A stretch of 64,000 bases of DNA from Streptomyces sp. Je 1-332 (GTDB taxonomy: Bacteria > Actinomycetota > Actinomycetes > Streptomycetales > Streptomycetaceae), in contig NZ_CP160402.1 of NCBI RefSeq assembly GCF_040730185.1, positions 7,068,001-7,132,000 on the forward strand, written 5' to 3'. This document shows positions 43,709-52,043 of the stretch, in pieces. The notes under the pieces were generated by a model. That model saw only the letters and a program-made list of their open reading frames with translations, did not search any database and was not told the origin of the DNA. Numbering within the stretch: position 1 is the stretch's first letter; the number at the start of each line of letters is the position of its first letter. The position numbers and the translations under genes were made by a program.

Positions 43709-44062
43709 GGCGCTCCCTGGGCTGGGCGGGTGGACGGCTGCCGGTAGCCGGGTGTGCGGTGAGTGCGAGTTACGGGGGGTGCGAGTTGTGTGTGGAGGGG
43801 GCGAGTTACAGGGGTTGCTGGTGTGGGTGGTGCCTGGCTTGGAAGGCGGGTTAGAAAGCGCTTTCCCGTGCGCGTTGTTCAGCGTAGGTTCCTCGCTGAT
43901 GGGGGGTCAATGGGTCGGAAGGGCCTGGCGTGAGAAGGGAGTCACGGAGAGGCACTGGTATGAGGGCGCGTGTGCGGGGGAGGGTTTCAGGAGCAGGGGA
44001 CCCAGCTCTGCAGAAGTCGATCAAGAGCCCATCCCAGATGTCGTACAGGGGAGCCTTTCGCA
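43709..44062. other. Divergent intergenic region, ThuA / hydrolase
   Basis: These 354 bp contain the leftward promoter and operator described separately and several short GCGAGTTAC repeats near 43767-43808 (GAGTTACGGGGGGTGCGAG). No gene is supported. No clear promoter for the rightward hydrolase is visible. Confidence 0.6.
43854..43910 (-). promoter_or_regulatory. Promoter and LacI operator before the ThuA gene
   Basis: Read leftwards: TTGACC (43910-43905), 18-bp spacer, TACGCT (43886-43881), then GAAAGCGCTTTC (43865-43854). The operator core equals that at 36174-36185, and its distance from the -10 box (about 21 bp) matches the transporter promoter (about 22 bp). Joint control by the LacI repressor encoded at 34843-36084 is likely. 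Confidence 0.75.
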
Positions 44063-45100
44063 ATGCCTGACCACGCCTCGACGCCCGCCCCTGCCGCGTA
44101 CACCGCCGGACTCGTGAACGCGGCGGACGGCGTCCCCGTCGCCACGTACACCTGGCTGCCCGACGGCGGCAGGCCGCGCGCCTTCGTGCAGATCGCGCAC
44201 GGCGCCGGTGAACACGCCCTGCGCTACGACCGGTTCGCGCGCCATCTGACGGCGCACGGCTACGGGGTGATCGCGTCCGACCACCGGGGGCATGGCGCGA
44301 CGGCGCAGGCGACGGGTGGATACGGGGTGACGGGCTCGTCATCCGACGCGGGAGCGTCCGAGCCGGCGGCGGCTTCCGGGGCGGCGGCCTCCGGGGCGGC
44401 GGCTTCCGGGCCGGGGGCTTTCGACAGCTGGCGCGCCATCGTCGACGACCTCAAGGCGATCGGCGACCAGGTACGCACGCTGCATCCCGGAACCCCGCTC
44501 TTCCTGCTCGGCCACAGCATGGGCTCGCACCTGGCCAGGGACTACGCGCAGGAGTACCCCGACGGGCTCGCGGGCCTGATCCTCTCCGGCACCTTCCGCT
44601 CCCTGCCCGGCGTCGGGATCGACGAGTCGATCGTCCGCCTGGAGCGCGAGATCGCCGAGGACGGCCGCGAGTCGCTCTCGTCGTACCTCCCCGAACTCTT
44701 CGCGTCCTTCAACGATCCGTACCCGCACCGCACCGGTTTCGAGTGGCTCTCCCGCGACGAGGCCGAGGTCGACGCGTACGTCGCCGACGAGCGCTGCGGC
44801 TTCCCCTTCTCCGCCGGGCTCTGCCTGGACTGGGTGCGTGCGGTGCGCAAGATGAACGACCCGCGGAACATCGCCCGGGTCCCGGCGGACCTGCCCGTCC
44901 ATATCGCCGTCGGCACCGAGGACCCCTGCAACCAGGGCATGACGCTGGTGCACGAACTCGTGGAGGACTACCGGTACGTGGGCCTGGACGACCTCACCTT
45001 GAGGGGGTACGAGGGAGCACGGCACGAGATCCTCAACGAGACCAACAGGGACGAGGTGCAGGAGGACCTGAGGTCCTGGCTGGACAAGCACGTGCTGTGA
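44063..45100 (+). CDS. Alpha/beta hydrolase, monoacylglycerol-lipase-like
   Basis: A 345-residue serine hydrolase. The oxyanion-hole region IAHGAGEHALRYDRFARHL and the nucleophile elbow GHSMGSH (S152) fit the lysophospholipase/monoacylglycerol lipase group. The acid is probably in GTEDPCNQG near 293 and the histidine in YEGARHEILNE near 320. An alanine/serine-rich insert near residues 100-118 is encoded by three tandem 15-bp units (GCGGCGGCTTCCGGG), an odd expansion in the lid region. The ATG at 44063 follows GGGGAGCC. Confidence 0.85.
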   Translation: MPDHASTPAPAAYTAGLVNAADGVPVATYTWLPDGGRPRAFVQIAHGAGEHALRYDRFARHLTAHGYGVIASDHRGHGATAQATGGYGVTGSSSDAGASEPAAASGAAASGAAASGPGAFDSWRAIVDDLKAIGDQVRTLHPGTPLFLLGHSMGSHLARDYAQEYPDGLAGLILSGTFRSLPGVGIDESIVRLEREIAEDGRESLSSYLPELFASFNDPYPHRTGFEWLSRDEAEVDAYVADERCGFPFSAGLCLDWVRAVRKMNDPRNIARVPADLPVHIAVGTEDPCNQGMTLVHELVEDYRYVGLDDLTLRGYEGARHEILNETNRDEVQEDLRSWLDKHVL

Positions 45101-45151
45101 GGTGGGTCGATTCAGGGCGCCGCTGTCAGTGGCGTTGGCTACGGTTCAGAC

Positions 45152-45532
45152 ATGTCTCGAGCTCATGCCAAGGCCCAGGTCACGGGTGACGACGTCCGGC
45201 GTATCGCACTTGCCCTGCCGGACACGACGGAGAAGGTCGCCTGGAGCATGCCCACCTTCCGGGTGGCAGGAAAGATGTTCGCCACGCTCCCCGAGGACGA
45301 GACGTCCATCGCCGTGCGGTGCCCGAAGGAGGAGCGCGACGAGTTGGTCCTCGCGGAGCCCGACAAGTTCTGGATCGCCGACCACGAGGCGATGTTCGCC
45401 TGGGTGCGGGCACGGCTCTCGGCACTCGACAAGGACGAACTGACCGACATCCTCGCGGACTCCTGGCGCCAGGCCGCCCCCACCCGACTCCTGGACGCGT
45501 ACCCGGAGTTGGGCCTCCCGCCGACGAGCTGA
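45152..45532 (+). CDS. MmcQ/YjbR-family DNA-binding-like protein
   Basis: A 126-residue protein with the YjbR (CyaY-like fold) pattern: VRRIALALPDTTEKVAWSMPTFRVAGKMFA, AVRCPKEERDELVLAEPDKFW and LLDAYPELGLP. The family is common in Streptomyces; its cellular role is not established, and DNA binding has been proposed from structure. It stands alone with a 51-bp gap from the hydrolase gene. Confidence 0.85.
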   Translation: MSRAHAKAQVTGDDVRRIALALPDTTEKVAWSMPTFRVAGKMFATLPEDETSIAVRCPKEERDELVLAEPDKFWIADHEAMFAWVRARLSALDKDELTDILADSWRQAAPTRLLDAYPELGLPPTS

Positions 45533-45658
45533 ATCTCAACGGCCACTGTCAGTGCCGCGTGGCATGATCCGTGCAGGGTTGGAGAGCGAGGGGCTCGTGG
45601 GGACGACGGGCCTTCGCTGTCGACCGGGGAGGGCCAGTCGCCAGGGGAGGGAACAGCG

Positions 45659-47515
45659 GTGCAGTCAGGGGGCGGGGCTTCGGGGGCCGGTGACGGGGAG
45701 GACGGGGTCGCCGAACGCGGGTGCGGTGAGGGTGGGTGCGACGAGGGGCTCCCTGCGGAGGGGCGGGGCAGGGGCGCCCGGTCCGCTCGCGAGGCCGAGC
45801 AGGGCAGGGGCATCCGGTCCACGCGCGGGGCAGAGCAGGGCAGGGGCATCCGGTCCACCACGCGCGGGGCAGAGCCGCCGCCCACTGGTGGCGAGGCTTC
45901 CGCTTACGTGGCTGGGCGGACGCTGGCCGGTGGCGAGGCTTCGCCACCGGCGGCAGGCCGGGAGGCCAGGTCGGTGGCAGCGGGCCACCAGGCCACCGGG
46001 GCGGGCGCCGACCGTCAGGCCGCGGGGACGGGCGCTGACCGTCAGGCCGCGGGGGCGGGCGCTGACCGTCAGGCCGCGGGGGCGGGCGCTGACCGTCAGG
46101 CCGCGGGGGCGGGCGCTGACCGTCAGGCCGGGGAGGTGTTCTCCGACCGACAGGCCGGAGAAACGGTCTCCGACCGTCAGGTCGTCGGGGTGGCCACCGG
46201 CCGTCAGCCCGTGGGGTCATCCGCAGACCGCAACAGCATCTGGTCGCGGGACTTCGGGTTCTTCTTCGGTGCGCGGACCATCGCCAAGCTCGGCGACACG
46301 ATGCTTCCCGTGGCGCTCGCCGCGGGGTTGCTCCAGCACGGGTACGGTGCGGGCGCCGTCGGGCTCGCGATGGCCGCCACGACGGTCTGTTTCGCCGGCC
46401 TGGTGATCTTCGGCGGGGTCTTCGCCGACCGGTTCAGCACCCGCCTGCTGATGATCGGCGCGGACGTGGTCCGCCTCGGCACGCAGTCGGTCGCGGCGGC
46501 CCTCTTCTTCACCGGCCACGTCGTCCTCTGGCAGATCTGCGTGATCGGCGCGGTCAACGGCGCCGCGGGCGCGCTCTTCCAGCCCGGCGTCGCCAGCACG
46601 GTCCCGCGTCTGGCGCACGACGTGCAGAAGGCCAACGGCGCGATACGGGTGGCCGAGTCGGCCGCGGCCCTGGCCGGTCCTGCCGTCGCGGGCGTCCTCG
46701 TGGCCTTCGCCTCGGCCGGTTCCGTCTTCGCGGCGCACGCGGGGACGTATGGTCTGAGCGCCCTGTGCCTGCTCCTGCTCCGTCTCCCGCCCGCGCTCCC
46801 CGGCTCGCTCCCGCACAGCAGCGGTTTTCGGGCCGATCTGGTGCAGGGCTGGCGGGAGTTCAGGTCCCGCACCTGGCTCTGGGGCGTCATCGCGATCTTC
46901 TGCGTACTGATGATCACGACCACGGGCCCGCTGACACCACTGGTCGCCACACTGGTCGTCCAGGAGCACGGTTCAGGGGCGTACGGCCTGGTGAACTCCG
47001 CCCTGGGCGCCGGCACCGTGCTCGGCGGCCTGGTCGCCCTGCGGCTGCGCCCTCGCCGCATGCTCCGCGCCGGTTCCGTGGCCCTGATCGGATACTGCGC
47101 GTTCCCGGCGGCCGTCGGCGCGCAGCTCGGCGTCCCGTTGATGGCCGCGGGCGCCGCGGTGGCGGGCGCGGGGCTCTCCTTCTGGGGAGTCATGTGGGCG
47201 ACGAGCGTCCAGACCCAGGTGCCGCCCGACGTCCTCAACCGCATACACGCCTACGACGTCGCGGGATCGATCGCCCTGCTGCCGGTCGGCCAGGCACTCG
47301 CGGGCCCCGCCGCGAGTGCCTTCGGCGCGGAGCAGGTACTGATCACGGGCGCCGTGACCACGGTCTTCGTCTGCCTGGCCCTGCTGTCGGTACCCGCGAT
47401 ACGCGGGTTGGTGCGAGTGGACGGCCGAGCACCCGTCCAGGGCGGGGGAGCCCGTCCCGGACGGTCGGATCGAAAGGCGGCTATACGAGAGCCCGCGCCC
47501 CCAGGAACCCGGTGA
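45659..47515 (+). CDS. MFS exporter with repeat-encoded N-terminal extension
   Basis: A 618-residue protein. The last 425 residues are a 12-helix MFS transporter similar to EntS-type or macrolide exporters (FFFGARTIAKLGDTMLPVALAAG, GRxxDR-like FADRFSTRLL). The first 193 residues are hydrophilic and repetitive, with a nine-residue period AGADRQAAG whose DRQ triplets fall at 118, 127, 136, 145, 154, 163 and 172 and decay into DRN at 190. The GTG at 45659 has a strong GGGGAGG 8 nt upstream, so the extension is probably translated. Substrate unknown. Confidence 0.8.
   Translation: MQSGGGASGAGDGEDGVAERGCGEGGCDEGLPAEGRGRGARSAREAEQGRGIRSTRGAEQGRGIRSTTRGAEPPPTGGEASAYVAGRTLAGGEASPPAAGREARSVAAGHQATGAGADRQAAGTGADRQAAGAGADRQAAGAGADRQAAGAGADRQAGEVFSDRQAGETVSDRQVVGVATGRQPVGSSADRNSIWSRDFGFFFGARTIAKLGDTMLPVALAAGLLQHGYGAGAVGLAMAATTVCFAGLVIFGGVFADRFSTRLLMIGADVVRLGTQSVAAALFFTGHVVLWQICVIGAVNGAAGALFQPGVASTVPRLAHDVQKANGAIRVAESAAALAGPAVAGVLVAFASAGSVFAAHAGTYGLSALCLLLLRLPPALPGSLPHSSGFRADLVQGWREFRSRTWLWGVIAIFCVLMITTTGPLTPLVATLVVQEHGSGAYGLVNSALGAGTVLGGLVALRLRPRRMLRAGSVALIGYCAFPAAVGAQLGVPLMAAGAAVAGAGLSFWGVMWATSVQTQVPPDVLNRIHAYDVAGSIALLPVGQALAGPAASAFGAEQVLITGAVTTVFVCLALLSVPAIRGLVRVDGRAPVQGGGARPGRSDRKAAIREPAPPGTR
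46000..46132 (+). repeat. 27-bp in-frame minisatellite
   Basis: About five near-identical 27-bp units (GCGCTGACCGTCAGGCCGCG plus 7 bp) sit inside the MFS exporter gene. Degenerate copies continue to about 46230. Because 27 is a multiple of three, copy-number change keeps the frame. A related repeat of about 30 bp lies upstream at about 45795-45880. Confidence 0.9.
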
Positions 47516-48395
47516 CCCGCTCCCGCAGCGAGCGGACGTCGAGCCCGTGCGCCGCCATGTGCTCATCGACCTGCCCGTAGCGGCGCAGCTCGGCACGCCC
47601 CACGCCGAGCCCGAGCACCCGGTGCGGCACATCGCCGAGCGCGTCGTTCGCGGCGGCGGTGGAGGTCCCGGCCAGATAGGGCTCGACGACCACGACATCG
47701 GCAACGGCTTCTGCCCCCGTCGCGCGACGCAGTGCCTCCGCGTCGAAGGGCCGCACGGTGGTCGCGTACAGGACGGTGAGATCGAGGCCCTCGGTCGCGG
47801 CAAGGACGTGGTCCAGCATCGGCCCGACGGCGACCACCACCCCACCACGACCTTCGCGCACCGTGAGGAAGCGGGCCCCGTCGACCGGCAGAGCCCGAGC
47901 ATTCGACTGCACGGAGAGCCGGACGTACACCTTGTCGTCGCCCGCGGCGACCGCGTGCCGCAGCAGCGTCTCGGCCTCGTCAGGATGCCCCGGCACATGA
48001 ACGGTCCACCCGTCCAGGGTGTCGAGGAGCGCCACATCGCCCGGCGACATGTGCGTGTAGCCGCCGGCGGGCCAGTCGAAGGAGGCGGCGGCGCTGACCA
48101 GCACGCCGCCCACCCCCTGGTGCCCGAAGTCCAGCTTCACCTGCTCGAACGGCCGCTCCACGAGAAAGCTCGCGAAGGTGTGCATCACGGGCCGCAGCCC
48201 GGCCAGCGCGAGCCCGGCCCCGGCCCCGACGAGCAGCTGCTCCCGGATCCCCACATCGACCACCCGCTTCGGGTGCTTGCGCTGAGCCCCCGCGAACCCG
48301 TCCGAACCGATCACGGCGAGGACGACGGCGACGCGCGGATCCTCGTCGAGCAGGCGCGAGAGGGTGGGGGCGAAACGATCACGCATGGTGTCCAT
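47481..48395 (-). CDS. Transketolase, C-terminal (pyrimidine-binding) subunit
   Basis: A 304-residue split-transketolase subunit: pyrimidine domain (RVVDVGIREQLLVGAGAGLALAG near 54-76, TPP-activating glutamate within REQ) and C-terminal domain (VVVVEPYLAGTSTAAA). The start ATG at 48395 has GGAG 9 nt upstream; the frame upstream to 48560 is in the intergenic gap. It pairs with the N-terminal subunit encoded 73 bp upstream on the same strand. The two-subunit form could serve the pentose phosphate pathway or a specialised C2-transfer. Confidence 0.9.
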   Translation of the reverse strand: MDTMRDRFAPTLSRLLDEDPRVAVVLAVIGSDGFAGAQRKHPKRVVDVGIREQLLVGAGAGLALAGLRPVMHTFASFLVERPFEQVKLDFGHQGVGGVLVSAAASFDWPAGGYTHMSPGDVALLDTLDGWTVHVPGHPDEAETLLRHAVAAGDDKVYVRLSVQSNARALPVDGARFLTVREGRGGVVVAVGPMLDHVLAATEGLDLTVLYATTVRPFDAEALRRATGAEAVADVVVVEPYLAGTSTAAANDALGDVPHRVLGLGVGRAELRRYGQVDEHMAAHGLDVRSLRERVTGFLGARALV

Positions 48396-48468
48396 GACGA
48401 AAAACTCCAAATCGGGCGAAGAAGCAGAAAGGAAGAAGCAGAAAGAAGGCCGTCGTGCGGCACGACGA

Positions 48469-49176
48469 CTACGGGCCTTTCGGCTCGACCCGGGCGATGA
48501 CGACGCGTGGCTGCCCGGGATGTGGGGCGGTGAACGCCGCGTACAGGGCGTCGTGATCACGCCCGTCGACGGTCTCGGCGGACCACCCGGCGGCCTCGAA
48601 GCGCGCGGCGATGCCGCCGGGCCTCGCGTGCCGGGCGGAGGCGTTGTCGATCACGACGGTGTGCAGCTGCTCGAGCCCGGCGGGCCCGGCGAAGGCGATG
48701 GCCTCGTGATTGCTGCCCTCGTCCAGCTCCGCGTCCCCGACGAGCACCCACACCCGGGCGTCCACGAACCCGCTCGCCCCAAGCCCCAGCGCCGTGCCGA
48801 CCGCGATCGGCAGCCCGTGCCCGAGAGACCCGCTCCCGATCTCGACCCCCGGCACGAGCACCCGGTCGGGGTGGTGCCCCAGCGGAGAGTCATACGCCCC
48901 GAACCCCTCGAGCCACTCCACGGGCACGAAACCCTTGGCGGCGAGGACGGCGTAGTACGCCATGGGTCCGTGCCCCTTGGAGAGCAGGAACCGGTCGCGC
49001 CCGGGGTCGTCCACCTGCTCGGGTGTGACGCTGAGCACCCGGTCGTAGAGGACCCAGAGCGCGTCGAGGGTGGACGTCGCGGCGGGCCCGTGCTTCTCGT
49101 CCCCCGTCATCCGCCCCATGAGGCGGGGCAGGTCCGCGTATCCGTATCCGTGCGCGCGTTGCGTTGTCGTCGTCAT
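48469..49176 (-). CDS. Transketolase, N-terminal (TPP-binding) subunit
   Basis: A 235-residue protein with the thiamine-diphosphate motif GDAELDEGSNHEA...VIDN near 145-175 and upstream FLLSKGHGPMAYYAVLAAKG and GSGSLGHGLPIAVG, matching the N-terminal half of transketolase. It functions as a heteromer with the next gene's product. The ATG at 49176 lies 15 bp from a MerR/SoxR-like operator, and the inferred transcription start falls at the ATG itself, so the mRNA is probably leaderless. Confidence 0.92.
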   Translation of the reverse strand: MTTTTQRAHGYGYADLPRLMGRMTGDEKHGPAATSTLDALWVLYDRVLSVTPEQVDDPGRDRFLLSKGHGPMAYYAVLAAKGFVPVEWLEGFGAYDSPLGHHPDRVLVPGVEIGSGSLGHGLPIAVGTALGLGASGFVDARVWVLVGDAELDEGSNHEAIAFAGPAGLEQLHTVVIDNASARHARPGGIAARFEAAGWSAETVDGRDHDALYAAFTAPHPGQPRVVIARVEPKGP

Positions 49177-49191
49177 GCCACAGAGCGTGCA

Positions 49192-49214
49192 ACCTCAAGT
49201 CCGCTTGAGGTCAA
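49192..49214 (-). promoter_or_regulatory. SoxR/MerR-type operator in the split-transketolase promoter
   Basis: ACCTCAAG-N4-CTTGAGGT (49192-49211) is nearly the classical SoxR box arms CCTCAAG/CTTGAGG. Read leftwards, TTGACC (49214-49209) overlaps it as the -35 element, and CACGCT (49189-49184) gives a -10 at the unusually long 19-bp spacing typical of MerR-family promoters. No MerR/SoxR gene is in the window. Confidence 0.65.
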
Positions 49215-49225
49215 CAGTGCGGGAA

Positions 49226-49245
49226 AGGCGTGAGCGATCACGCCT
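49226..49245. promoter_or_regulatory. Second palindrome AGGCGTGA-N4-TCACGCCT
   Basis: A perfect 8-bp-arm dyad lies between the SoxR-like box and the tRNA gene. It could be a second operator for the leftward promoter or an upstream site for the tRNA promoter. Confidence 0.4.
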
Positions 49246-49306
49246 CGGAGTGCGGTATTGTTTCGGTGCACGTTCGGCCAGGGGAAACCCCAGGTCACAC
49301 GGGCAC

Positions 49307-49380
<74 letters not shown>

Positions 49381-49404
49381 CAGTGATGTCGGTATGAGTC
49401 GCAG

Positions 49405-49434
49405 CTCAGGGGCCATCTTCGGATGGCCCCTGAG
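49405..49434 (+). terminator. Terminator hairpin after tRNA-Pro
   Basis: A perfect 12-bp stem CTCAGGGGCCAT / ATGGCCCCTGAG with UUCG-type loop CTTCGG, followed by GCGTTT. It lies 25 bp after the tRNA and is the expected factor-independent type for Streptomyces. Confidence 0.85.
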
Positions 49435-49536
49435 GCGTTTCCGGGGACTGTTCGGTGGACGGCCGCAGGAAGACGTGGTTATCGCGGTCGCCCTCTCGCT
49501 TGAGCTGTCGGCGTGAAAGGGGTCAGCCCTCGCAGC

Positions 49537-49559
49537 CGTCGACGTCGTCCTCGCATCCG
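49537..49559. repeat. 23-bp direct repeat, left copy
   Basis: An exact 23-bp string beginning CGTCGACGTC and ending CTCGCATCCG. The same string recurs at 52044-52066 on the other side of the DUF262-HNH-AlbA gene. Flanking bases differ. The 49435-49670 gap holds no gene. Confidence 0.9.
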
Positions 49560-49670
49560 TCCACCTCGTCGGAGGCGATCGTGGTCAGGCGCCATGCGAC
49601 GAGGCCCGTACCGTGACGCCGGCCGTTTCCGCGGTCTCGCAGTGAATGGCTGGTGCCCCCTCCTCCTCCG

Positions 49671-51941
49671 CTACCCCCAGTGCGACGTCTGGTAGCTCAC
49701 CATGTCGTCGCCGTGGAGCTGGCGTGACGCGTTGCCGATGCGCACCCAGAACTCCGTCGCCGTCCGTCCGCCGTCCGGCTTGGCGAACACGGGTTTACCG
49801 GAAGCCGCTACGGAGACCACGCACACCTCATTGCCGTCGACGGTTTCATAACGGATCCGCACGACGCTCGCGGTCTGCTGGGACAGGCTGGTGTCCAGAA
49901 GTTGACGAAGCCAGAGTTCGTACCCGTCGTGGTTGCCCCGTGGTCCGAGGGTCTTCCAGTCCGAGCCGAGACCGAGGACGTTCCCGCTGTCGTCCACGCC
50001 GATGAGCAGCGAGCCACCCTCGGCATTGAGCAGGGCGCACACGGTCTTGACGATGACGTGCTCGAGCTTGCGGTCGATCTGCCCGGCCCTGATGCTCCAC
50101 CGTGCCGTGGACTTGAACTCGACGGTCTGGGACTCGCCGGCCTCGATCAGATCTTCGACGGTCGCCGAGGGTGAGGGAGACCGGTCGTTCCAGAGCCGGC
50201 TGAATCCGTCGCGGATCACCTGAGCCATGAGCCCTCGGCGACGTTCCACGAAGGTGGCGTAGTCGAGCTGTTCCCAGCCGACGGGCAGCGCGTGCCAGTA
50301 CGTCTGGCGCTTCAGCCGCTCGGGCCCCAAGTCGTGGATCATGGCGGACCAGTAGTCGACGGGGTTGCCGGTGCCGATCTTGACGTTCTCCGGCCAGTCC
50401 ATGAAGGCCATGTTGGCAATCGCGTTGACCTGCCTGCTGTGGGTGATGCCCTGGTCCGCGAGGAAGGATTTCGGGAAGAGGTGGTGGCGCTCCACCGACC
50501 GCGGTGTGACCACGTCGGGTGTCATCACGTCACGGATCTTCAAGCCGCTGAACAGCAGCTCGGCGTCGAGCAGGTTGAGGGCGGCGTAGTACGCGTACAG
50601 CGCCGGCGACCGGGACGCTGAGGTGTCCAGACGGTTGGGCAGGGAAATCTCCCAGTAGTCCCCGGTGAAGTTGGACCGCACCATCCGGTCGAGCTCTGCG
50701 CGGAAGGCGTCAGGGTTGCCGGGCTCGAGCGCGGCGATGCGCGCGAGGTCGGCCTCCACCTGGCTCTCCGGGGAGGTGGTGTAGCGGCCGGTGGTGTGGG
50801 CCATGAAGAACCAGCGGCTGATGACTGCGCGCAGGGCCGGGTAGTCCAGGGCGAAGCGGCGGCGCCCGATCAACCACAGGATGTACGTGAAGATGACCGC
50901 GTTCTCCGACGTGATCATCCTGCGGCCCCGGAATCCGGCAGCGGTCAGGCATTTCAGGTACTCGTGCCAATTGGTCAGGTCGATGACGTCGTCGTGGGCC
51001 TGGCGAAGGAGTTCGAACTGCGCCCTGCGACGCTCGGGACTCACACGCCCGGTCTCCAGGTCCTTGCCACGCAGCATGCTGTAGACGTGCTGGAGCCGAC
51101 CGCGGTTGAAGGCGAGCCCCACCCCGACCCGCAGCAACTGGTCAGGGCTGGGTTCCAGGTACGGGTTCCTCGGTGAGGGGCCCGACAGGGCGGGGTCGAC
51201 GGCCGCTCGGCAGAAGGCTTCCAGTTCGCGTCGGCCCTTCTCCCAGTGCACCGACATCAACGTGAGGATGAAGTCTGCCTGGTTGAGCTTCACGCCTTCC
51301 GAGTTGATGCGGACGAACACCTCCGCCACCTGTTCCTCGTCGGCGGTCACTCCGAGTTCGATCACTTGGAACCGGAAATCGCGGAGGTCACGAACTCGGT
51401 CGACCCGCTCCTCCAGCAGGTCCTGCTCGCGGTCGCTCAACGTGCCGTCCCTGCCGTCGGCGAGCCGGTTGAAGAAGGTGCGGACGGTGGACTTGTAGCC
51501 GCCGTTCCACAGCGTCGTGATGTCGGCGATGAACTCGGGGTCCTTCTCGATGGCCGCGTCAGTGACCTCGAATGTCTCGTCGGACGGGCGGAACGCAAGA
51601 CGGATGCGGCGTTTCTCGAACGTCTTGGTGATCACGTGCTCTCCGGTCAGCACAGCGAACAGGGACGTCAGACGCTGCTGTCCGTCGACGACCAGCAACC
51701 GAGGGACGCGATCACTGTCGCGGCCGCCGATCTGCCGCGTCCCGACCTCGGCGCCGGTTTCCCAGAACATCAGCGTGCCGACCGGGTAGCCCCGGTACAT
51801 CGAGTCGAAGAGGTCTCTGATCTTGGCGGTGGACCAGACGAACGGACGCTGGATGTCCGGGAGCGCGATGCTGCCGTGCTTGATCTCTTCGATCAGATGC
51901 GACAGGGCGTAGTTGGTGTCTCGGTACAGCGTCGCCGCCAT
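49671..51941 (-). CDS. DUF262-HNH(DUF1524-like)-AlbA_2 fusion, putative defence nuclease
   Basis: A 756-residue fusion. The DUF262/GmrS-type N-terminus has DIQRPFVW at 29-36 and the nucleotidase motif VVDGQQR at 84-90. A helical middle follows. The DUF1524-like HNH has HHLFPK at 486-491 and NAIAN at 506-510. A C-terminal AlbA_2 (Schlafen-type) domain has QTVEFKS at 605-611 and GGSLLIGVDDSG at 642-653. DUF262/DUF1524 proteins (GmrSD, BrxU, SspE) cut modified phage DNA, with activity gated by nucleotide hydrolysis. AlbA_2 fusion adds a nucleic-acid-binding part. ATG 51941 has GGAGG 8 nt upstream. No partner methylase or modification gene is adjacent. Exact target unknown. Confidence 0.85.
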   Translation of the reverse strand: MAATLYRDTNYALSHLIEEIKHGSIALPDIQRPFVWSTAKIRDLFDSMYRGYPVGTLMFWETGAEVGTRQIGGRDSDRVPRLLVVDGQQRLTSLFAVLTGEHVITKTFEKRRIRLAFRPSDETFEVTDAAIEKDPEFIADITTLWNGGYKSTVRTFFNRLADGRDGTLSDREQDLLEERVDRVRDLRDFRFQVIELGVTADEEQVAEVFVRINSEGVKLNQADFILTLMSVHWEKGRRELEAFCRAAVDPALSGPSPRNPYLEPSPDQLLRVGVGLAFNRGRLQHVYSMLRGKDLETGRVSPERRRAQFELLRQAHDDVIDLTNWHEYLKCLTAAGFRGRRMITSENAVIFTYILWLIGRRRFALDYPALRAVISRWFFMAHTTGRYTTSPESQVEADLARIAALEPGNPDAFRAELDRMVRSNFTGDYWEISLPNRLDTSASRSPALYAYYAALNLLDAELLFSGLKIRDVMTPDVVTPRSVERHHLFPKSFLADQGITHSRQVNAIANMAFMDWPENVKIGTGNPVDYWSAMIHDLGPERLKRQTYWHALPVGWEQLDYATFVERRRGLMAQVIRDGFSRLWNDRSPSPSATVEDLIEAGESQTVEFKSTARWSIRAGQIDRKLEHVIVKTVCALLNAEGGSLLIGVDDSGNVLGLGSDWKTLGPRGNHDGYELWLRQLLDTSLSQQTASVVRIRYETVDGNEVCVVSVAASGKPVFAKPDGGRTATEFWVRIGNASRQLHGDDMVSYQTSHWG

Positions 51942-52043
51942 GCTCACTACCTCCAGTGACCGGAAGCGGGGTAACGCCGTCATCCCGAGACGGCGACCGC
52001 GTACTGATTTCTATCAACTACCGCTACCCGCGTCCCGGTTTCG

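Noticed and set aside
40013..43747. A 1244-codon open frame on the + strand
   Set aside because: It lies antisense to the well-supported ThuA multidomain gene and its translation is a valine/arginine/glycine-rich shadow with no motifs; long antisense frames are normal in G+C-rich DNA.
46000..46132. CRISPR-like regular repeats
   Set aside because: The 27-bp units are contiguous with no unique spacers and are in frame within the MFS gene, so it is a minisatellite, not a CRISPR array.
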